Source: JAMOBE01 sp039908285 (GTDB lineage Bacteria > Pseudomonadota > Alphaproteobacteria > Rhodospirillales > Rhodospirillaceae). Taken from it: DNA of 36,510 nucleotides. Within the stretch, counting starts at the first letter, position 1, and the number at the start of each line of letters is the position of its first letter. The notes beneath the pieces were generated by a model. The model searched no databases. It had not been told where the DNA came from and saw nothing but the letters and a program-made list of their open reading frames with translations. The stretch is from assembly GCA_039908285.1 (NCBI GenBank), contig JAMOBE010000031.1, positions 1 to 36,510 of the forward strand, in the 5' to 3' direction. Of this stretch, positions 31,518-36,510 are shown piece after piece. The translations under genes were made by a program, and so were the position numbers.

Positions 31518-34500
31518 TTATTGACGGGCATCGACGCTGAACCCCTTGCCATCGTCGCGCAGCCAGACGTAGATGGCCGGGATGACGAGGAGCGTCAGCG
31601 CGGTGGATGACGCGAGCCCGAACACCATCGAAATCGCCAACCCCTGGAAAATCGGGTCGGCAAGGATGAAGGCCGCACCGATCACCGCCGCCACGGCCGT
31701 CAGGAAGATCGGCTTGAAGCGGGTCGCCCCGGCATCGACCAGGGCATCCCGCAGAGTGCCCCCCTGGGTTCGCCGGTGGTTGATGAAATCGACCAGCAGG
31801 ATCGAATTGCGGACGATGATCCCCGCCAGGGCAATAAAGCCAATCATCGATGTGGCCGTGAAGGGAGCGCCAAACGCCCAGTGCCCGAGGACGATGCCGA
31901 TCAAGGTGAGCGGGACAGGCACCAGAATCACCAGCGGAAGCTTGAACGAGCCGAACTGACCGACCACCAGAAGGTAGATGGCCAGGACAGCCACGGCGAA
32001 CGCAGCACCCATGTCGCGGAAGGTGATATAGGTGATTTCCCACTCGCCATCCCACAGCACGCTCGGCTTGCTCTCGTCCTCGGGCTGTCCGTTGTAGCGC
32101 ACGGCAGGCATGCCGCCACTGGCACTCCAGTCCATGGCCGCCATTTCCTTCTCGACGGCGAGCATGCCGTAGATCGGGGCCTCGTACCGACCCGACATTT
32201 CGGCCGTGACCATGTCGGCGAAGTGTCCGTCCCGCCGGAATATGGTGAAGGAAGCGGGCTCGTGGCGCATCGACACCACATCGCCCAGTTCAACCACACG
32301 GCCATCATCGCCGGCCGGACCCGTCGCCGGAATGGGTGTGGACAGTATCCGCTGGCTGGGGAACAGGTCCTGCTTGCCCAACTGAACGGAGATTTCTATG
32401 GGATTGGCGCCGTGGCCCCGGTGAGAGTAGCCAAGCCTGGCCCCCCCCAGCAGGGTGCGCAGCGAATCATAGACGTGCGACTCCTGCACCCCATAGAACT
32501 CGAGCGATTCCTGGTTGATGGCAAAACGCAGCCGTTCATGGGGTGTATGGAAGGTGTCATCGACATCGACGATATAGTCAACCCGCTCGAAAGCGTCTCG
32601 CACCTTGCCGGCGATGGCGCGCCGCGTCGTTGCGTCCGGACCATAGATTTCAGCCAGCAGGGTAGACATCACCGGCGGCCCGGGCGGCACCTCGACGATC
32701 TTGACCGTCGTGCCGGGGGGCACCTCCAACCCCTTCAGCCGGGCACGCACGTCGAGCGCCACCTGGTGGCTGGTGCGATCGCGGGCATGCTTGGGTGTCA
32801 GGTTGATCTGCAGATCGCCCATTTCCGGGCTGCCGCGCAGATAGGTGTGGCGCACGAGGCCGCTGAAGTTGAACGGCGCGGCGGTGCCGGCATAGAGCTG
32901 GATGCTGGTCAGCTCGGGGAGCCCGTGCATGCGCGTCGCCGCCGCCATCAGCACCCGTTCGGTCATCTCGACCGGCGAACCATACGGCAGGTCGACCACC
33001 ACCTGCATCTCCGACTTGTTGTCGAAGGGCAGGAGTTTGACCGTCACATGCCGTGTATAGAACAATACGCAGACAGCCACGGTGGCGACCGCGGTGACCA
33101 GCAGCAGAACCTTGGAGGTAACGCGCCCGGTCAGCACGAAACCGGCAACCCGCCGGTAGAACCGCTCCATGACGCCTTCCTGGTCGTGGCCGTGACCGCT
33201 CTCGGCCATCGCGGCGGCCCTGCCTCCGGCCAACACCATCAACAGCCATGGCGTCAGGGTCATGGCCACGAAGAACGAAAAGATCATCGCCGTCGACGCG
33301 TTCGCCGGAATCGGACTCATGTACGGTCCCATCAGGCCCGACACGAACATCATCGGCAGCAGGGCGGCAACGATGGTCAACGTCGCGATGATGGTCGGAT
33401 TGCCGACCTCGGCCACGCCCTCGATCGCCTTGGTCAGCACCGAGCGCCCGTCCTTCATCGACCAATGGCGGACGATGTTTTCGACGACGACGATGGCGTC
33501 ATCGACCAGGATGCCGATGGAAAAGATCAGAGCGAACAGGCTGACCCGGTTGATGGTGTAGCCCATCAGATACGCCGCGAACAGAGTCAGCAGAATGGTG
33601 ATGGGAATCACGACCATCACCACCATGCCCTCGCGCCACCCCACCACCAGGGTGATCAGAATCACGATGGATACGGTCGCCAGCCCGAGATGAAACAAAA
33701 GCTCGTTGGCCTTCTCCAGGGCGGTTTCGCCATAGTCGCGGGTAACCTCGACCTGCAGATCCTCCGGCACCAGGCGGCCATGGACGAGATCAAGCTGGCG
33801 GATGATGGCATGCGAGACCTCGACGGCGTTCGCCCCCTTGCGCTTGGCGATGGCGATCGAGATGGCCGGCTGGCCCTTGGCAAAACCATTCTTGTCGAAG
33901 GTGAGCTGCCGCACGCGACTGTCCTTTGGATCCCCGCCGACGACGACATCGGCGACGTCGCGCACGTAAACGGCACGGCCGTCGCGCGTGGTGAGAAGCA
34001 GCATGCCGATATCGGCGACGCCCTGTAGGGTCTGCCCGGCCGCCACCTCCACGCTGGCGTTGGTCTCGCGCATGGTTCCGACCAGGAACGAACGGTTGGC
34101 CTGCTCGACCTTGTTCATCAGCTGCTGGAGCGTCACGCCGTAAAGGGTCAGTTTTTCGGGATTGGGCTCTATGCGAATCCGGCTCGGGTGACCGCCGACG
34201 ATGAACGACAGGCCGACGTTGCGCACCTTCATCAACTCGGGCAGAAGCTGGTCGGCGACCTGGAACAGGCCGTTGTCGTCCCAGAACTCCTCGCGGCCAG
34301 GCTTGGCGCTCATGGTCAGGACGACGATGGGAACGTCATTGATGCCCCGGCCGACGATCAACGGTTCGGGAATGCCTCGCGGCAGGGCATCCATGTGGGC
34401 GCGAATCTTTTCGTGAACACGCAGGATCGCCGTGTCCTGATCCGTGCCCACCAGGAACCTGACGGTCACCGCCACCCGATCATCGCGGGTCTGGGAATAG

Positions 34501-34754
34501 ACATGCTCGACGGCATCGATCCCCTTGACGATGCTTTCAAGCGGCTTGGTCACCAGACCGATGGCATCCTCGGCGCGCAGGCCGTCGGCGTTGATCAGGA
34601 TATCGACCATCGGCACCGAGATTTGCGGCTCCTCCTCGCGGGCGAGGGCGAACAGGGCCAGCGACCCGACGGCCAGTGCCGCCAGCAGCAGAAGCGGTGT
34701 CAGCGGTGACCGGATGAAGGCTTTGGTGATCGTTCCCGAAATGCCCAGGTTCAT
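31518..34754 (-). CDS. RND efflux transporter permease subunit (AcrB/CzcA superfamily)
   Basis: A 1078-residue inner-membrane proton antiporter. Twelve membrane helices are expected in the standard 1+5 / 1+5 arrangement: the first is near PLTPLLLLAALAVGSLALFA, and later ones include VGQFGSFKLPLVILVPVPLT and FIALAGIIVRNSILLVDFIN. The fourth-helix motif FSIGILVDDAIVVVENIVRH carries the proton-relay Asp pair. Large periplasmic loops follow helices 1 and 7. It lacks features that would assign a substrate; divergence from classical AcrB and CusA leaves drug versus metal open. Its start overlaps the adaptor gene stop by 4 bases, so both are one operon. No outer-membrane TolC-like gene is adjacent. 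Confidence 0.93.
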   Translation of the reverse strand: MNLGISGTITKAFIRSPLTPLLLLAALAVGSLALFALAREEEPQISVPMVDILINADGLRAEDAIGLVTKPLESIVKGIDAVEHVYSQTRDDRVAVTVRFLVGTDQDTAILRVHEKIRAHMDALPRGIPEPLIVGRGINDVPIVVLTMSAKPGREEFWDDNGLFQVADQLLPELMKVRNVGLSFIVGGHPSRIRIEPNPEKLTLYGVTLQQLMNKVEQANRSFLVGTMRETNASVEVAAGQTLQGVADIGMLLLTTRDGRAVYVRDVADVVVGGDPKDSRVRQLTFDKNGFAKGQPAISIAIAKRKGANAVEVSHAIIRQLDLVHGRLVPEDLQVEVTRDYGETALEKANELLFHLGLATVSIVILITLVVGWREGMVVMVVIPITILLTLFAAYLMGYTINRVSLFALIFSIGILVDDAIVVVENIVRHWSMKDGRSVLTKAIEGVAEVGNPTIIATLTIVAALLPMMFVSGLMGPYMSPIPANASTAMIFSFFVAMTLTPWLLMVLAGGRAAAMAESGHGHDQEGVMERFYRRVAGFVLTGRVTSKVLLLVTAVATVAVCVLFYTRHVTVKLLPFDNKSEMQVVVDLPYGSPVEMTERVLMAAATRMHGLPELTSIQLYAGTAAPFNFSGLVRHTYLRGSPEMGDLQINLTPKHARDRTSHQVALDVRARLKGLEVPPGTTVKIVEVPPGPPVMSTLLAEIYGPDATTRRAIAGKVRDAFERVDYIVDVDDTFHTPHERLRFAINQESLEFYGVQESHVYDSLRTLLGGARLGYSHRGHGANPIEISVQLGKQDLFPSQRILSTPIPATGPAGDDGRVVELGDVVSMRHEPASFTIFRRDGHFADMVTAEMSGRYEAPIYGMLAVEKEMAAMDWSASGGMPAVRYNGQPEDESKPSVLWDGEWEITYITFRDMGAAFAVAVLAIYLLVVGQFGSFKLPLVILVPVPLTLIGIVLGHWAFGAPFTATSMIGFIALAGIIVRNSILLVDFINHRRTQGGTLRDALVDAGATRFKPIFLTAVAAVIGAAFILADPIFQGLAISMVFGLASSTALTLLVIPAIYVWLRDDGKGFSVDARQ

Positions 34755-35794
34755 GGCGTCACCACCACGTCGTTGTCCTTCAGGCCGGACAGGATCTCGA
34801 TGCCGCCCTCGACCGGCTGGCCGGGCTGAACCACGACCTCGGCTCCGGTCTTCAGCCGGACATAGGTGACGCCGAACCGGCGGTAGAGGTACTCCGGAGG
34901 CACGACGTAGGCATCGCGTGTTCCCGCCGTGACATAGACCAGCGCCCGCTCGCCGACGAAATAGTCGCCAAGGCCGTCCACGTCCATGTCGGCGACCACG
35001 CGCCCGCGGTCCATGCGGGGATAGACCAGAACCACCTTGCCCTGGCGCATGGACTCGGGGCGCACATCCTCAAGATCGCGCGGCCCCACGAACACGGGCG
35101 CGCCGACCTTGATGAACCTGGCGTTGCGCTCGGGCATGTTCATGCGCAGCACGTAGCTTTCCCGGGCGATCACGGCGATCACATCCCCCGGCATGACCAC
35201 CGAGCCATTGACGATGTTGACCTTCAGGACCCGTCCCGCCGTGGGCGCATCGACGCTGCCCTCCTTGGATCGCGTGCTGGCCACGTCGCGCTCGGCCCGC
35301 ATGGCGGCAAGCTGGCGCTCGGCGACGTTGAGGCGGGTCTGTGCCTCATCAAGCTTCGCCCGGGCCATCACGCCCTTGTCCACCAGATCCTTGACGCGCC
35401 GGAAATCGATCTGGGCCTGGTTCACCTCGGCCCCAAGGGAGGACGCGCGGGCATCGACGGCGGAAACTTCAAAAGACAATTTGCGATCACCGACGACGGC
35501 GATGGTCTGCCCCTCATTCACCCAGTCGCCTTCGCGCACGGTAAGGCGGCCGACCGTGCCACCGATTCTCGCCCGAGCATCCAGAGCCTGAGTCGCTTCG
35601 ACCGTGGCAAAACCAGCCTTCAGGTCGTTGACACTGCGACGGACGACCGTGTGCTCGGCGGCAAGCACGGATCCGGCGGCAAGGCAGAGTACGGCTGCCA
35701 TCGCCGATACCAACGCGATTCGACCAAGCCCCGCACCGAACGAACGTCTCCCGCCCTCTGCTCTGGCAGGATCGCATTGGCATGAACGTCGCAT
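34751..35794 (-). CDS. RND efflux periplasmic adaptor (membrane fusion protein)
   Basis: A 347-residue exported adaptor that links the RND permease to an outer-membrane channel. The signal sequence (about 20-46) ends GSVLAA. The barrel-sandwich (lipoyl-like) half-motifs are ALDARARIGGTVGRLTVREG and GSVDAPTAGRVLKVNIVNGS. A short coiled-coil hairpin rich in Ala/Arg/Glu (about 105-165) lies between them, and a beta-barrel with VVPPEYLYRRFGVTYV follows. ATG 35794 was chosen over the longer frame from 35818 because a GAGGGGGC Shine-Dalgarno sequence precedes it. First gene of the operon, behind the promoter at 35827-35856. Confidence 0.9.
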   Translation of the reverse strand: MRRSCQCDPARAEGGRRSFGAGLGRIALVSAMAAVLCLAAGSVLAAEHTVVRRSVNDLKAGFATVEATQALDARARIGGTVGRLTVREGDWVNEGQTIAVVGDRKLSFEVSAVDARASSLGAEVNQAQIDFRRVKDLVDKGVMARAKLDEAQTRLNVAERQLAAMRAERDVASTRSKEGSVDAPTAGRVLKVNIVNGSVVMPGDVIAVIARESYVLRMNMPERNARFIKVGAPVFVGPRDLEDVRPESMRQGKVVLVYPRMDRGRVVADMDVDGLGDYFVGERALVYVTAGTRDAYVVPPEYLYRRFGVTYVRLKTGAEVVVQPGQPVEGGIEILSGLKDNDVVVTP

Positions 35795-35826
35795 GCACTG
35801 CCCCCTCACATATCCCACATGAGTTG

Positions 35827-35856
35827 AGTATAATTGGATGGTGATCCGTCTCTCAA
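35827..35856 (-). promoter_or_regulatory. Sigma70-type promoter of the RND operon
   Basis: On the minus strand TTGAGA (35856-35851) is followed after 18 bases by TATACT (35832-35827). Transcription would begin near 35820, about 26 bases before the adaptor start. The flanking DNA is AT-rich, in contrast to the surrounding genes. Confidence 0.7.
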
Positions 35857-36075
35857 GATATTTTATTGCATTGTGTCGTGCAGTTTATGATTCGATTTTT
35901 TGGTTGAATTGCCTCAACGATAAACATTCTGCAGAGGACCCTTTCCATCATGGGCATTATAATATGGCTATAAATAGTTGTGTTCCGTGAGGGCTTATGG
36001 CTGTTTACTGGAGTGAACGCGTGCTGGGGAACTTCCGCTTGAGTCCGGGAACAACGCGGATTGACCGCCGACCCC
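35857..36075. other. AT-rich intergenic DNA upstream of the RND operon
   Basis: No gene is supported here. The first 130 bases are far more AT-rich than the rest of the window. A small inverted repeat GTTGA ATTGCC TCAAC (about 35902-35917) lies inside it. Base composition changes abruptly to GC-rich at about 35990, where the IS-related segment begins, suggesting a junction. Confidence 0.4.
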
Positions 36076-36207
36076 ATGGAAATGTCGGTCCGGCGGGGGG
36101 GGGCGCCGGGCCAGCGCTGGAGCGTCGGCCGCAGGCGCAACGTGGTTCTGCGGCTCCTGCGCGGCGAGTCCGTGGATCCGCTGTCCCGAGAGCTTGAGGC
36201 CTGGCGG
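36076..36207 (+). pseudogene. Remnant of an IS OrfA-type transposase N-terminus
   Basis: The frame from ATG 36076 encodes VRRGGAPGQRWSVGRRRNVV followed by LRLLRGESVDPLSRELEAWR. This resembles the N-terminal helix-turn-helix of IS3-like OrfA proteins (a basic start, then VLRLLRGE...LSRE). The normal second helix after LSREL is missing, as if an internal deletion joined it to AWR, and the frame then runs into unrelated repeat DNA without a transposase body. It is best read as a dead IS fragment. Confidence 0.55.
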
Positions 36208-36290
36208 AACTGGATCAGGCGCCGCGGAGTTTTGCAAGATCCTCAAACTGCCGGATTTGGGTTCATGGATTTCCAAAGGCCTCCGAACGT

Positions 36291-36340
36291 CATGCGAATG
36301 CATGCTTTTGGCATGACGGCGGGTGCGGGCAGAGCCCGCA
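36291..36340 (+). repeat. Dispersed 50-bp repeat C, copy 2
   Basis: This contains CATGCTTTTGGCATGACGGC followed by GGGTGCGGGCAGAGC and matches 29563-29612 in inverted orientation. It follows the IS remnant. The surrounding 36208-36472 shows no gene; the open frame through it is an unbiased extension of the IS remnant. Confidence 0.8.
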
Positions 36341-36472
36341 AACAACGAGAACTGAACAGCCCTGCCACCCCACCCGATTGCCCTGGACATCCAGCAGTTC
36401 TAAATGACGGCAATGGTGGCGTTTTTTGGTCTTTGACGGTTTTCGGGAGGGTAAGGCCGGGCCGGCTGCGGC

Positions 36473-36510
36473 TCAGGGGGGTCGCGCCTTGGGATCGGTG
36501 ATGGCGTTGA
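36473..36510 (-). CDS. Possible 3' end of a gene entering from the right
   Basis: On the minus strand the last bases read an open frame ending NAITDPKARPP and a TGA stop at 36475-36473. Codon choice is GC-biased like real genes here. With only 12 codons in view the product cannot be named and the frame may be fortuitous. Confidence 0.25.
   Translation of the reverse strand, partial: NAITDPKARPP

Noticed and set aside
31776..34028. 750-codon plus-strand open frame opposite the RND permease
   Set aside because: It is an antisense shadow of a textbook RND transporter; composition is His/Gln/Arg-rich with no domain.

Overview
The window comes from a GC-rich magnetotactic alphaproteobacterium, most likely a Magnetospirillum-like member of the Rhodospirillales. 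The evidence is a collinear run of mamAB-type magnetosome genes (mamK, an extra small gene, then mamL-M-N-O-P-A-Q-R-B-S-T, 7534-18897), together with an alphaproteobacterial 41-residue L36 protein and several Cache/GGDEF and chemoreceptor-type signalling proteins. No species can be named from sequence alone.

Layout, left to right. (1) 1-676: rpmJ on the minus strand with a clear sigma70-type promoter, and a possible partial gene running off the left edge. (2) 677-5554: three overlapping genes for a membrane sensor histidine kinase, a REC-HDOD response regulator and a REC protein with a degenerate HD-GYP domain. (3) 5808-7358: a large modular protein (pentapeptide-repeat solenoid, Glu/Pro/Asp-rich linker, degenerate class III cyclase-like domain), directly before mamK where other magnetospirilla carry mamJ. 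(4) 7534-18897: the magnetosome operon. mamH, mamI, mamE and mamJ are not in the window and mamU is not found after mamT, so essential genes such as mamE and mamI must lie elsewhere. A 100-residue gene sits between mamK and mamL, and a roughly 320-bp inverted-repeat element with a canonical intrinsic terminator separates mamM from mamN. (5) 18934-21101: an AlbA_2/Schlafen-type regulator overlapping a ParA-type ATPase. (6) 21134-23808, minus strand: rarA-crcB-rluC. (7) 23963-29059: APS kinase, a Cache-GAF-PAS-GGDEF diguanylate cyclase and a methyl-accepting chemotaxis protein. (8) 29060-29718: a gene-free stretch with at least two MITE-like inverted-repeat elements and dispersed repeats. (9) 29719-31278: a secreted 5'-nucleotidase-family phosphoesterase. 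(10) 31518-35794, minus strand: an RND efflux permease and its periplasmic adaptor, with a good promoter. (11) 35857-36510: AT-rich intergenic DNA, an IS OrfA-like remnant, another dispersed repeat copy and possibly the 3' end of a gene entering from the right.

How the genes fit together. MamB and MamM are the iron-transporting CDF pair, with their metal-site residues conserved. MamO is a catalytically dead protease-TauE fusion that keeps the two histidines corresponding to the known metal site. MamP and MamT are magnetochrome (double CXXCH) proteins for iron redox chemistry, MamA is the TPR scaffold, MamQ and MamL act in membrane and vesicle formation, MamN is a putative ion transporter, and MamK is the actin-like filament that aligns the chain. 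The most novel candidates are the pentapeptide/acidic/cyclase-like protein in the mamJ position, the small PHA-system-like protein between mamK and mamL, and the AlbA-ParA pair straight after mamT.
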